Below, one piece after another: positions 11,771-22,614 of a DNA stretch of 64,000 bases. The DNA is taken from contig WFMF01000460.1 of the NCBI GenBank assembly GCA_011033025.1, positions 62,001 through 126,000 of the forward strand. Reading direction: 5' to 3'. The translations under genes were made by a program, and so were the position numbers. Source of the stretch: Beroe forskalii (Eukaryota > Ctenophora > Nuda > Beroida > Beroidae). The notes under the pieces are model-generated. The model ran no database searches, had not been told where the DNA came from, and saw only the letters and a list, made by a program, of their open reading frames with translations. The stretch's first letter is position 1, and every line of letters starts with the position of its first letter.

Positions 11771-11858
11771 TAACCAAACTTACACGGTCGCTAAAACAAC
11801 CTTGGGAGGGGTATAACCAAACTTACACGGTCGCTAAAACAAGCTTGGGAGGGGTATA
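11765..11858. repeat. Two-copy 48-bp direct repeat
   Basis: TATAACCAAACTTACACGG, then TCGCTAAAACAA, then CTTGGGAGGGG, occurs twice in a row, differing by one base (ACCTTGG versus AGCTTGG). It starts as a shortened third unit of the preceding array and ends at the first Helitron-like element. Confidence 0.75.
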
Positions 11859-11868
11859 ATGTTTATAA

Positions 11869-12269
11869 TCTTACTTATAATAATTTCGCATTCTCTGTTT
11901 TTTTTGTGCGTAACGGCGGAAACATCTTCGGAACGCGCGCGCGTTACGATTTGTGCGGGTAACCATGGTTACACGCGCACGGAGAATTGCGCGCGCGCTG
12001 CCGCGCTCATTTCTGTTAATGGTTTTTTGATTACGTTGCTTCGCGTATTCCTAAGCCCGCATTACACATTAGGTGTGTACGCGCCGCGCGCTTCCCTACG
12101 GGAGAAGCGCGCCGCGCGAGCCACACAGGGATATACGTGTTTAGCAACTTCGCGTAACTTTTGAACGGATCGGAGTTTTTTGATGCGGTAAAAAGTATTC
12201 ATGATTCAGCTGATCTGAAATTTGCGAACGAGGTGCTGCGTAGCAGCGCCGAGTGAACGGGCATTCTAG
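11869..12269 (+). mobile_element. Helitron-like element H1 (non-autonomous), interrupted by a MITE
   Basis: Starts TCTTACTTATAA and ends CTAG, followed at once by the next TCTTACTTATAAAG. The shared body carries GGCGGAAACATCTTCGG, TGATGCGGTAAAAAG, GAAATTTGCGAACGAGG, the hairpin GCTGCGTAGCAGC and CGCCGAGTGA. This copy has a shortened terminal hairpin. A close copy without the MITE lies at 28076-28368. TC start, CTRR end and a 3' hairpin are Helitron/Helentron hallmarks. No helicase is present. Confidence 0.55.
12048..12147. mobile_element. 9-bp-TSD MITE, copy C, inside H1
   Basis: A 100-bp element from TTCCTAAGCCCGCATT to GTGTTTAGCAA, flanked by the perfect 9-bp repeat CTTCGCGTA at 12039-12047 and 12148-12156. 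The related sequence at about 28228 reads GTTGCTTCGTAACTTTTG without the insert. The hairpin centre is CCCTACGGGAG. Confidence 0.93.
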
Positions 12270-12543
12270 TCTTACTTATAAAGTCGCAGATTCTGTATGT
12301 TCTCCGTACGTCACGCCCCATGGCAACGCGCGCGCAATGGGGGAAATGCACGTGCAGATTAATTGCGCGCGCGTTCATTTCTGTTTAATGATGTTTTGAT
12401 TTCGAAGCTTCATAACTTTTGATGATCTGATTGGAATTTTTTGATGCGGTAAAAAGTATTTAGTTGATTTGAAATTTGCGAACGAAGTGCTGCGTAGCAG
12501 CGCCGAATGAGCTGTGTATTTGCAGGCCCACCGGGCCTGCTAG
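12270..12543 (+). mobile_element. Helitron-like element H2
   Basis: Begins TCTTACTTATAAAG directly at the CTAG end of H1. It ends with the hairpin GCAGGCCCACCGGGCCTGC overlapping CTAG. The body again has the GATGCGGTAAAAAG, TTGCGAACGAAG and GCTGCGTAGCAGC words. Head-to-tail abutment without spacer is typical of Helitrons that insert at the end of a previous copy. Confidence 0.6.
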
Positions 12544-12850
12544 TCTTATATATAAAGTAAATTCACACGTGAATAATGTTTGTCTGTGCCGCCGTCCACA
12601 ATCAACAATTAAATTTGAGCTTGCCAAGAAAATATCAAGAGAAACGAAGACTAAGATGCGCAAAATGGTACCGTTGCTATGGAAACCAATTTTTGCGCAC
12701 GTGCAGATTATAACCAGTTCAATGCGAGTGCTTTCTATTACGCTACTGTTAAATGCTGTGCTACATACACATAATTCTGATGACATGGACATTGGACAGC
12801 ATAAGTAAGGCAGTTTGCACTTGATTAGAAGTATCACTATCATAGGAAAT
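12544..12850 (+). mobile_element. Helitron-like 5' fragment H3
   Basis: Starts TCTTATATATAAAG directly after H2. It then carries sequence (CACGTGAATAATG, TTTGAGCTTGCCAAG, GGTACCGTTGCTATGG) found in reverse complement at about 27900-28062, inside the longer reverse element. No matching CTAG hairpin end was found on the right, so the copy seems truncated. Its short open frames are shadows of the repeat. Confidence 0.45.
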
Positions 12851-13230
12851 TAAAAAAGGGCTTCGTCAAAAACTTAACATTATATTATTTAATTTTATGG
12901 CTTCTTATATCAATATCATTTCTATCACAAACAAACAAAAAACACTGTTCGTTAAACAAATTGGTCATGATCATGATGATTAATCATTGAATTCGGTTTA
13001 AAGATGCGTATTCGTAAGCTTGCGTATTCGTAAGCTTGTAAGCTTGTATGACAGGTTGAGATTTGCGTGAAAGATCGAGATTTGCATAATGCTATTAGTA
13101 TTAGATTTTCGTTGATGTTGATTTCCAGAAGACAGGAGTCCCACCCAATCTTGATTTCTGTGTGCCCACTTGTCCATATCGTGTGAAGGGCTGTTGAATT
13201 ACAAGCACGTTCCGTCCAGTAACAATTAGA
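12851..13230. other. Intergenic stretch, no gene seen
   Basis: AT-rich. A short direct repeat of GCGTATTCGTAAGCTT lies at about 13006-13033. Nothing else noted. Confidence 0.35.
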
Positions 13231-13234
13231 TTGA

Positions 13235-14483
13235 TCAGTCAGGAGTCTGAAAAACGCATAGAATTAACACGGCTAGTTATAATTGAATGGACATTTATAT
13301 TTGGATGGACGGACATAAGCATCAAAAATTTGGAATGATTTTGAAAAAATGAACGTTCAATTTTTGACTCATTGTCTGTGTCAGTGCTTCAGGGTCACCA
13401 ACGAGCTGAACCCCATGGATTGGATCCTTGCATAACAGTACTTCTACTACTTTTACTAGTAATAGTAATACTAAAATCAGAAAATCAGGACTAGCAAGGT
13501 AATCGATTTTATTTTTATGACGTTATGAGTTAGGATAAGGTAAATTATTTTTTAATTCATGATAAGCTATATATTAAATATTTAATATTATGAAACTAAA
13601 AGCAATATTACGAGACTAAAAGCAATATTTTGAGACTAGGGATCATCATGGCATTGGCAGTCTTTCAATGACAGTATAATTGGAGCTCACGGTCCCCTCT
13701 AAAAGTTACACGTACGTTTGACTGTAGGTTGAGTATGGATGTAGGCACGGCTCCAATGAGAGGCACGGTTATCTTGTTACACGTGGTGCACACAATACCT
13801 CCAACCTGAAAAGAATCGGTTTACTCGAAGTGAAGAAGGTTATCATAAACAGGGAAAAACATAGCAAATTCAGACCGAAGGACTTATAACATATTCCTGT
13901 ATAGGTATCTGCGATCTGCAAATTTGGGAAGGTTTGATTGTTTGCAATGGCTTAACCATGAAGAGTCTCTGTATCGTTCATTGCAAAGAAACCCTAGCCC
14001 TCCCCCCTAACACTCACAATGCTCTGGGATCGTATGCGGGGGTTGACGATGGTACTGGTTGTGCAGTAGCCCTTGCAGTAGGGGCCGAGACAGCGCCACA
14101 GGTTGTGGCCCAGGTACCCGAATATCTTGACTGTGTCGTCCTGTTCGAGGGTGGACTCCGGGTTCCCAGGACTTAGCACGTAGTCCCGCTCAACCTTAAC
14201 CTGAGGGGTCGATCAGTGTCAGGCAGGGGCAAGGGAAAGGACCGAGATAGGGTGCCTGGGAGTGGGGGTGATACATGAAATCTATGAAATTTTGCAACTC
14301 AAGGGAATATTAAGATCAATTCAGACCAAACCATTGAATTAGTAAAAGAATAGGAGGCAGGGTGAACTTTACCTCCATGTAGCGCTCAATGTACGTGGAC
14401 CCAACATCGTCTTTGTCTCCCAAGAAGTCATTTTCAAGGTCTTCCAACATGTTGTAGATTCGTAGGAGTTCAGCCTTTTGTTT
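13235..14483 (-). CDS. Unrecognised gene: three in-phase exons, Cys-containing protein
   Basis: Exons in transcript order are 14373-14483 (37 codons), 14018-14200 (61 codons) and 13716-13805 (30 codons). All are phase 0 with clean GT-AG borders, so 128 codons read without interruption. Exon 1 is acidic and helix-like (ELLRIYNMLEDLENDF). Exons 2-3 hold a WRCLGPYCKGYC cluster and later VCTTC; the spacing is suggestive of a zinc-binding fold, which is inference only. A possible last exon at 13235-13246 would add Thr-Pro-Asp-stop. The 5' part was not identified; exons at 22.6-30.6 kb on the same strand might belong to it. I do not recognise the family. Exon 1 has a decayed duplicate at about 16350-16465. 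Confidence 0.6.
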
Positions 14484-15039
14484 CTGGTGAAGGAGAATGT
14501 AAGCTATTTCAAGTGACTTTGAAATGTACAGAATGCAGAGCTAAGTTTCTCACATACCAAGGAATTCCTGCCGAGTGAAAAGAATTACGACCGATCATTT
14601 CAAAACTGTAAATTAACAAAATAATTGATCATAAAAAGGAACTCGGATTTGCTGAGGGACACAGTATGTTAGTCTGTTTATGTCCACGAACCTTGAGTTT
14701 TATCAGTTTTCCGTAAGTCACTAGGGTGCGCCCTTTTTTCAAAGTTTTTTAGGCACTTTGACTCGATTGTAGATCTCAGTGAGCTGATCACGAGGATATC
14801 AAGTTTTTTGAAATTGGACAATGTCTTCCTTTGCCTCTGGGCGTTTTCTGTTTCAGACGTCATCACGTGACCTGTCACGTGATCCGCCTGCTAGTACTTT
14901 GTGCGCTCTGATTCCATGCAATTGTAATTCAATGCGCGTTTGCGGATCTGAGTTGTCCGTGTCAATTCTGTTCTATCTATGGCATTGGCAAGACTTATCT
15001 TAATTTATAATTTATTGAATAATGGAATTTTCTAAACCA

Positions 15040-15360
15040 ATCTATGATAGACGCAGGTAGCAAATAATTTTAGAATCAGCAAGTTTTGCCAGTGCCATTT
15101 TCAAGCTGATAATTGCGATTACTTGGAAAATAGAAGCTTAAGTTTATACATTGAGAGCTGGGAAGTACATTAGTACTATACAGGGTTGAAATTGTACATC
15201 CCAATCAGGAGTCAGGGTGCATGTGACTGCTGAGTGTCCCCAGTAAGATCACATGACAAAGCAGAGGACACTATCCCTCAACCAATGACCGAGCAGAACA
15301 AGGTTCTCGTGACTGATAGAGGAGGAAGCAAGCAGTATCTCTTTGACCATGGAGAAATCC
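15040..15360. repeat. Duplicated segment, copy 1
   Basis: TTTTAGAATCAGCAAG, TGCCATTTTCAAGCTGAT, GAAGCTTAAGTTTATAC, CATCCCAATCAGGAGTC and GATCACATGACAAAGC recur in the same order and orientation at about 15905-16205. Small indels and substitutions separate the copies. No coding frame is shared. Confidence 0.85.
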
Positions 15361-15544
15361 AGTTAACAGTGACCTAGTTCGTTACATTTTAACGAGTAGG
15401 CCCTCTACCTAATTCTATTTCATCGTTCGGCAGTCTTGAAGCTTATTCCGATCCCGAGATCTGTTTTATTGTTTTGTTCTTTTTTAATCATGAGTATGGA
15501 AGTATCAGTCATGAACTTGAAGGGATTATGTCTGGCGTTGCCAG

Positions 15545-15756
15545 ACTCCCTGGGTCTGATAAAGTCGGACAAAGCAGTTCAAAACGACGGAATAATAAGC
15601 TCGAATCATAAGAATCGAGGTCTAATCCCATAGTCAGGGGATTGGGCACCAAGCAATTCGGTCCTAATCCCCGACTATGGGGGATTGGTCTCGATTCCCG
15701 ATTCCGAGCGACATTCCGTCGTTTCAACTGCTTGTCCGACTTTATCAGACCAGGAC
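15545..15756. mobile_element. 212-bp foldback MITE
   Basis: The inverted ends GGTCTGATAAAGTCGGACAA and TTGTCCGACTTTATCAGACC bracket inner inverted pieces (TCGAGGTCTAATCCC and GGGATTGGTCTCGA). A possible 6-bp duplication TGCCAG lies at 15539-15544 and 15757-15762. The ends differ by single-base insertions, so the target repeat is tentative. No coding capacity. Confidence 0.65.
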
Positions 15757-15904
15757 TGCCAGTGGTACTTCTGTTGGTCCGAAGATTGCAATTCGTACTC
15801 TTCTGATTTAAATTGTTGAAACGGCCAAGATAACGGTATGAAAGTTCCTCAGGACAGCATGAACCGTGGCTCCAAATCTGGGCACCATGAAATTTTCTGA
15901 CAAT

Positions 15905-16205
15905 CTACTGATCTACGATAGACGAATGTAGATGATTTTAGAATCAGCAAGTCTTGCCGATGCCATTTTCAAGCTGATTGCGATTAATTGGAAAATGGAA
16001 GCTTAAGTTTATACATTGAGAGCCAAGAAATACCTTAGTACTATACAAGGTTAAAATTGTACATCCCAATCAGGAGTCAGTGTCCCCAGTCAGATCACAT
16101 GACAAAGCAAGGACACTCTCCCTCAACAATGATCGAGCAGAACAAGGTTCACGTGACTGATAGAGAAGGAGGAGGAAGCAAACGTATCTTTTGACCATGA
16201 AAGAT
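15905..16205. repeat. Duplicated segment, copy 2
   Basis: Second copy of 15040-15360, with a deletion in the middle (about 18 bases before GTGTCCCCAGT). The foldback element and other sequence lie between the copies. Confidence 0.85.
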
Positions 16206-16339
16206 CACGGAACCGACATTTCATCTCGCAACACTTCATCTCGACATTTCATCTCCGACAATTCTTCTCAAAGTACGAAATTCATCTCGTACTCTACTCT
16301 TCTGATTATATCTTAAAAAACCAATTAGAAAAGAAAGGG

Positions 16340-16598
16340 AGGCAGGGGAACTTTACCCCCTTTGGGCTAAAGCGTGGACCCAACATCGTCTTTGTCTCCC
16401 AAGAAGTCATTTTCAAGGTCTTCCAACATGTTGTAGATTCGTGGAGTTCAGCCTTTGTTTCTGGTGAAGGAGAATGTAAGCTATTTCAAGTGACTTTGAA
16501 ATGTACAGAATGCAGAGCTAATTTTCTCACATACAAAGGAATTCCCGGAGTGAAAAGAATTACGACCGATCATTTCAAAACTGTGAATTAACAAAATA
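16340..16598 (-). pseudogene. Decayed duplicate of unknown-gene exon 1 and its 5' flank
   Basis: The sequence matches 14350-14620 closely (CATCGTCTTTGTCTCCC, TCTTCCAACATGTTG, GTGACTTTGAAATGTACAG). Single-base losses fall in the coding part, at GTGGAGTTCAG and CCTTTGTTTC. The 3' side of the exon is also rearranged, so the frame of the original exon is lost. The duplicate continues on the far side of the transposon at 18103-18205, showing that duplication preceded the insertion. Confidence 0.75.
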
Positions 16599-18102
16599 GG
16601 CAGTCTTGAACTATTCCGACACGACCGGCTGGCCGGCCGGCTAGCCGGCCAGCCGGTGAGCCAACCGGCTAGCCGGCCGGCTAGTCACCTGGTCGGCTAG
16701 CCGCCCGGCTTGCCAGTTAGCCGGCCGGCTAGCGGTCGTTAGCTGGTCGGCTATTGCCGGTTAGCTGGCGAGCCAACCGGCTAGCCGACCGGCCAGCCGG
16801 TTAGCCGGCCGGCTAACCCCTACTCCAACACTTCTCCAAACCTTCGTTTGCCTTCCTTCTCAGGCATCTGACAGTATTAAGAGCGAAATATCCGAAATCA
16901 GCGTATCCAAATTTTCAGGACTGCCTCTCAATCGGTGCATGAGTGGGTTAACGTATTCTCGCGGTATACCTACGTATCTCGCGTCATGTAATGCCTTATC
17001 AAGATAAGAACATCGCTCTGATCCTACTTGGGATATGCCTCATCACATGATCTGAACCGAATAGTAGCCAACTGAACGTGTGCAAGGTCTCATATCCCAT
17101 CGCATCTCGTTAAGGATCCCATATCTCGCCATATGAATGGTCTCGTATCACATCACCTCTCGTTAATGAAAGGCGTTATGGTGTTACATGATCACCACCC
17201 TCACTGTATAAATAGCTTGACGGAGGGTTCTGTTTATCCAGTTTCTCTATGACAAGACCACATCAAAGACGAACACAGTTCCAGAAAAAGATGATGAATC
17301 TACCAACTCTTCGAATGGCCCCTCTTCCACCCCCTTCCAGTCCACCTACACAGACTACATCTCCTGCTCCACCCACCTCTCCTGCTCCACCCACCTCTCC
17401 TCCTACACTTACCTCCTCTACAACATCCTCATCTACCTCTCCACTACGCCCCACAGCACCCACCACTGCCACAGTTTCTACTGGTACCAGTTCTACGAGA
17501 CATGGCATCCTCAGGATGCGATACGTAAGTGAACGATGTTACTATTCTGTTGGAAGTATTCGTCTTGAACCGACGTGACCATGCAATAACAGGGTAGGAG
17601 ACGATCTATGAAGCATTGCCTTGAATGTAGTCCTAATCAGTCCGTGTCACATGAGATACGTAAGTGACCGATGTTACTATTCTGTTGGAAGTATTTTCAC
17701 CCTGCAATCAGTCATATTCACGTAACACACGTAAGTGAATGCGATCCCAAGTAGGATCAGAGCGATGTTCTTATCTTGATGCACCGATTAAGAGGCAGTC
17801 CTGAAAATTTGGATACGCTGATTTCGGCTATTTCGCCCGAGAAGGAAGGCAAACGAAGGTTTGGAGAAGGAAGGCAAAGGAGTGTTGGAGTAGGGGTTAG
17901 CCGGCCGGCTAACCGGCTAGCCGGTTGGCTCACCGGCTAGCCGGCCGGCTAACCGACCGGCTAGCCGGCCGGCTAACTGGCAAGCCGGGCGGCTAGCCGA
18001 CCGGCTGATTGACTAGCCGGCCGGCTAGCCGGTTGGCTCACCGGCTGGCCGGTCGGCTAGCCGGCCGGCCAGCCGGTCGTGTCGGAATAGTTCAAGACTG
18101 CC
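16599..18102. mobile_element. 1.5-kb DNA transposon, 8-bp TSD, GGCTAGCCGG-rich arms
   Basis: The ends are inverted: GGCAGTCTTGAACTATTCC at left, GGAATAGTTCAAGACTGCC at right. The perfect 8-bp repeat ACAAAATA lies at 16591-16598 and 18103-18110. The paralogous sequence at about 14605-14625 has the uninterrupted site AATTAACAAAATAATTG, an empty-site control. About 440 bp of each end is inverted-repeat: a block of GGCTAGCCGGCC words, then CTTCGTTTGCCTTCCTTCTC and GATCCTACTTGGGAT. The centre has a TATA-like word, a short Pro/Thr-rich open frame (17249-17578) and GATACGTAAGTG repeated at 17519 and 17653. An 8-bp duplication fits hAT, P or Merlin groups; the termini do not settle which. No transposase seen. 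Confidence 0.85.
17207..17213 (+). promoter_or_regulatory. TATA-like box inside the transposon
   Basis: TATAAAT about 40 bases before the first ATG of the central open frame. It suggests that the middle of the element could be transcribed. This is inference from the motif alone. Confidence 0.3.
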
Positions 18103-18284
18103 ACAAAATAATTGATCATAAAAAGGAACTCGGATTTGCTGAGGGACACAGTATGTTAGTCTGTTTATGTCCACGAACCTTGAGTTTTATCAGTTTTCCG
18201 TAAGTCACCGACATGGAATGGCCCACTTCATCCGAGATGGGTTTTGATCTCAACAAGAAATATGGATTAGTTATGGTTTTGCAA

Positions 18285-18475
18285 ATGCATGGGGTTTTTG
18301 AGTGCATGGGGTTAGTGAGTGTATGGGGTTTATGAGTGTATATGGGGCTTGTTACTGTATGGGTTTTGTGACTGTATGGGGTTTCGACTGTATGGGGTTT
18401 GTGACTGTATGTGGCTTGTAACTGTATGTGGTTTGTGAGTGCATGGGGTTAGTGAGTGTTAGGGATTAATGCAAA
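18285..18475. repeat. Short tandem repeat, about 18-20 bp, TGTATGGGGTTTGTGAC type
   Basis: Around ten imperfect units of GTGAGTGTATGGGGTTT or GTGACTGTATGGGGTTT, drifting in length and sequence. No coding signal. Confidence 0.85.
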
Positions 18476-18867
18476 AGGGGTGAAGAGCATTGCTAGTACT
18501 TTGGGAAAAAGATAAAATACCATACAAATAAGCAAATAGAATACTCGGAGCCATATTAGCGGACCCAAAGGACCGTGGAATTGTATGACATCGACCAATC
18601 AGCAATACAACCAACTCGAACAGTCGAACACTGATGTATGAGTCAGATTGGTCGATGTTGAACCCAATTGAATAGCATGTTCAATAGACCAGTGGGCAAC
18701 CTAAGCCGTTGAAATTTCAATGGAGGGAAAAAAGCTAACGAGAACCATACAAAACATTCGCAAAAATTGAGGCCAAGGGATAATGGCTAACCATTAAAAA
18801 CTCAAGAGAGCGACAATGAAGAACAAGCTGAATTTCTGAATTTTAGACGAGAGTGGTTTAAAGGTGG

Positions 18868-19400
18868 ACATGAACATCATAGTACATCACTTTACAGCAT
18901 ACATCATACATCACTATAAACATTATGCATTATTATACATCATACATTACTATACAGTATACATCAAATATCACTTTACATCGTACATCACTAAACACCA
19001 TACATCTTTATACATCATACATCACTTTTATATATGCATCATACATTACTATACTTCGTATACCACTATACAGTATACGGCATACATCACTATATTATGC
19101 TGTACATCATACATTACATCACTATACATCATGCATCGCTGTCCATACATCACTTTACATCATAAATCACTATATATCGGGTATAACTATTATACATACA
19201 TCATACATCACTGTATACACCATGCATCATACACAATAATTTAAGATTATAAACCACACATTACTTATTAACGTCATACACCATACAACACATTCACTAT
19301 AGGTTACACATCACTGAACATCATCCACCATACATCATACATCACTATACACATCATACATCACTATACACCATACATCACACATCACACATCAATACAC
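18868..19400. repeat. Degenerate CATCATACATCACTATACA repeat
   Basis: About 530 bp of ACATCATACATCACTATACA-like units. The Ile/Tyr/His/Thr-rich frames across it are by-products of the composition. Confidence 0.9.
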
Positions 19401-20040
19401 GCACTACTGAATGCTTAAAAATATACTACTTATTGAGAATATGTACATATGCAATAGAACACGGTCCAATGAAAGGAGAAAATTACTTAAACCTGTATAA
19501 ACGTATACAGGACATAGGCATATAACTGGACGGACTGATGTAGAGAATGGGAGAGCAGTTATCCGCTTATTTGCTCACAACTATCAGACTATTCAGACTG
19601 TACTGAAATTATAGGTACAAAGGATAGACACAATGACAGAGGGAGATTGTTCGTACAATACGAAGTCCTATTTAATCACTCTTTCCATTGTACTATAGGA
19701 AACAAATAATGGGACGTGTGTTCGTGTGTGTGTTTGAAGCTTCGTGAAAAGAATAGGCGGTTTAACGTCATCAATTCCCCATTTTAAACCATGATAATGA
19801 CGTCACTCTCAATGATCTATGGCTCGTGCGCAGCCAGCAGATGTTACATACAACGTAGTTGCGATGTCTCAATGAAATAGTATATCCGACAGAAGAAATT
19901 GCGAACCTAACGTTTGAGTAGAGGTGAGCTATGTATGTATGTAGATCATCGGCATATTTTCGTTAAGAGCATGATTTAGATCAGAATCACGAGGGACAGA
20001 GTGATCAAAAAGTAAATTCTTTGTGACAGGGTTATTCATA
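19401..20040. other. Intergenic stretch with a dispersed GGCGGT..GACGTCATCA motif
   Basis: No gene seen. AAATAGGCGGTTTAACGTCATCAA at about 19753 resembles AAATAGGCGGTGTGACGTCATC at about 21434 and AGGCGGTGGGGTGACGTCAT at about 22008. The three may be ends of one repeat family. Boundaries were not resolved. Confidence 0.4.
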
Positions 20041-20290
20041 GGGTCAGTGGTGTAGTGGTATCGATTCGGGCACAGGATCAAAAGAACCTGAGTTCGAATC
20101 CCGGCCACTCCGTCACTGGCCAGCGCCACTGATGACTGAGCTAAGGGTGAGAGATTTATCTCGAGATTTTGCAGCCCAACGATTCACTCAGCCGAGCGTA
20201 CAGGAAATTGTGCAGGAGGGTTAAATGAGGAGCTGCCCATTGCAGCGCAGTCTCGGGCGAATAAAGTATCGATTACACTTCCTTAAACTG
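20041..20290 (+). mobile_element. tRNA-derived SINE
   Basis: The head has an RNA polymerase III A box (TGGTGTAGTGG) and B box (GTTCGAATCCC) at tRNA-like spacing, then CGGCCACTCCG. A tRNA-unrelated body follows (GAGATTTATCTCGAGATTTT, GCAGGAGGGTTAAATGAGG, GGGCGAATAAAG). The acceptor stem does not pair well, so this is not a functional tRNA gene. I saw no second copy in the window. Confidence 0.65.
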
Positions 20291-22614
20291 TCACTGCCTT
20301 GATTACTTGGATCCTTCGATTCCTGTCATTGGCTGTACAGCTGTTGGAATAGAAGTAAAACCTTCGAGATAAAAAATAGGTACTGCGTTAAACGATAATA
20401 TCATCTACCTTACGAAATATGTCTATGTGGGACAATAATTCTCGAAATATTGGGATTTGGGGTTCGAAAATCTGGTGGTTTTTTCAATATCACCCATGTT
20501 AACGTAAGATTATGGAGTGCGACAATATTAGGATCTTTTCGCAAAATCCCAAAATTCTGTTCTTGTTAAATATGTCTCGTATGGTATTGGTAAATTGAAA
20601 TGTTAGAAAATCCATGACCAGTTCGTTAATTTCAAAATGAACGAAAAGCGCTTTAGCAGATCGAAAAATGCTATCAGAAAACGAAATCAATGTACCAATA
20701 TCGAAGAATATGAAAAAAGTGAAAAAATTCACAGCAGTAAACTTGTGGAAGTGCTGAAGTGTAAAAAGCTAATTTTAATACAAACATGAATTCAAATTTA
20801 TGCAATTATAATATTACCTCAAAAATACAATATTGACATTTATCCATTCGCGAGCGCTTTTTGAGGTAGCGGGCTTTTGAGTTTACTCGGTTGTTAACAG
20901 GCAGGCTAACTGCCGTATATCCTCCGATATAGCCCAGCTCACATGAGAAGGCTGTATCGGTTGCGATATAGTCTCTTTTTCTCGTAGAGGAAAATATTTT
21001 GTGATGCTAAACTGGCTGAGAGCCAGTTTTCACCACGAGGTTTCTAAAAACAGCAAATAAACGGATGTGTCAAAATGCAAGTATGTATTGAAATTTGAAG
21101 ATGATCTGGAAAAACAGACAAAAACAAAAAGTAAAAAAGCATACATGTTAGTGTAAGGTGAGTTAATGAAAGTTTGGAGGGAAAGGACGCATTGGACAAG
21201 AACATTGAAACGAAATGTGATAGCATTTTATTTCATAAAATGATATCATTCAAACTCAAATCCCAAACAGACAGTGAATTTGAGCTGAACAATTAACGCA
21301 ACTCCTTAATAAACTGCGTTGCAGGAGGCTTCTGAAACACGTCCTTTATCTCGTCTTGGCAGTGAATACTGCTCGACGAGATAAGCAACAGCCATGTGCA
21401 GGAGCGCACATTTCACGCAGACACAAAAGGAAAATAGGCGGTGTGACGTCATCAATTCACTTCGTTGAGCCGTGACAAACCCGCCACTGGGAGCTGCCTA
21501 TATTACTTGTGAGGCCGGTACAATATGTTGGATGTTCAAACGTCATCAGGAGCAGAAATAACCGCTAGTGGTACCATGAACTTACATGGGTGCCGTGCAA
21601 TACAGGTGCCGAGGTGGTGCATGGGTAACGCCAGAGGGGCAAATTAAAAACGTTCATGATCTCACGATTTGTAGTAGTATAACAGGTAATTTACACTGCA
21701 TTATTATTTAAATGATAGTATTATACTCAGTCTATGTAGTAAGTACCTACACAGTTTATTCATTAGGAGATAGAGAGAGCGTACTCTGGCAGAGTTCCTA
21801 CACACAACAATTGCTGTAAACAACTCATATCAGACTGCGAACTACCCCTGAAAAGAGCACGCGGAGAAAGATTTCCTGTGTCTGGGGTAATACGATACAG
21901 CTGTCAGCTCGGGTCTGAGTACAATTAGGGGCGTTCTGTCCCCAAACCACTGAACAACTCTCAGTCTCTCTCCAACCCCATAGTATATAGCTAGGCGTGT
22001 ATCATAGGCGGTGGGGTGACGTCATTATCATAGTTAAGAATGGTGTGTTGTGATGGACACCACCCTCGAGCTCTGAGCAGAGCGTGGTGCATTAGTGATG
22101 TGGCACCGGGAGTATACTGTATTTTATTATTTTATTTACACACCACTGTAAAGAAGATGCGCTGCAATACCACACTCAGAAACTGAGCCGACGATCTTGA
22201 AATAAATATGAAACTGAGACTAGGATTTTGTAAAAATTAAGAAACTTCTCTGATACATAATTAAGAGATTTAGGTGTAAGAAACTTGTAGCCTGAAATTG
22301 TTTGTCTGAGCTCTAACCCAGACCAAAACCTTTACGACGTAGAGGCGAAATATCATGAGGTTAAATGTCTGTTCGACAGTTCCCCATTGTAAATTTACTG
22401 ATGCGCCGAAGAATTTCCTTTTTTAACTGAAAAGTTGAACTTAATCCGTGTCACTGTCAAGGTGTAATATACAGATCAAGTTTTATCAGATATTTTGTGC
22501 TATTTCTATGTCTCATACTAGAGTAATAACAAATTATAGGCATCTCAAGTATATAAGTACTATAACCTATTTAACCTGAATAAAACTCATTTTTCAAGTA
22601 ATCACGTCACTAAC
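20291..22614. other. Long intergenic or intronic stretch, no gene recognised
   Basis: Several short open frames on the minus strand have no partner exons or domains. Apart from the GGCGGT motif copies at about 21434 and 22008, nothing repeated stood out. Confidence 0.35.

Noticed and set aside
17249-17578. Pro/Thr-rich 109-codon frame inside the 1.5-kb transposon as a real gene
   Set aside because: Low-complexity composition and an overlapping alternative frame; kept only as a possible transcribed core of the element.
18864-19244. Ile/Tyr/His-rich frames
   Set aside because: Simple CATCATACATCAC repeat read as protein.
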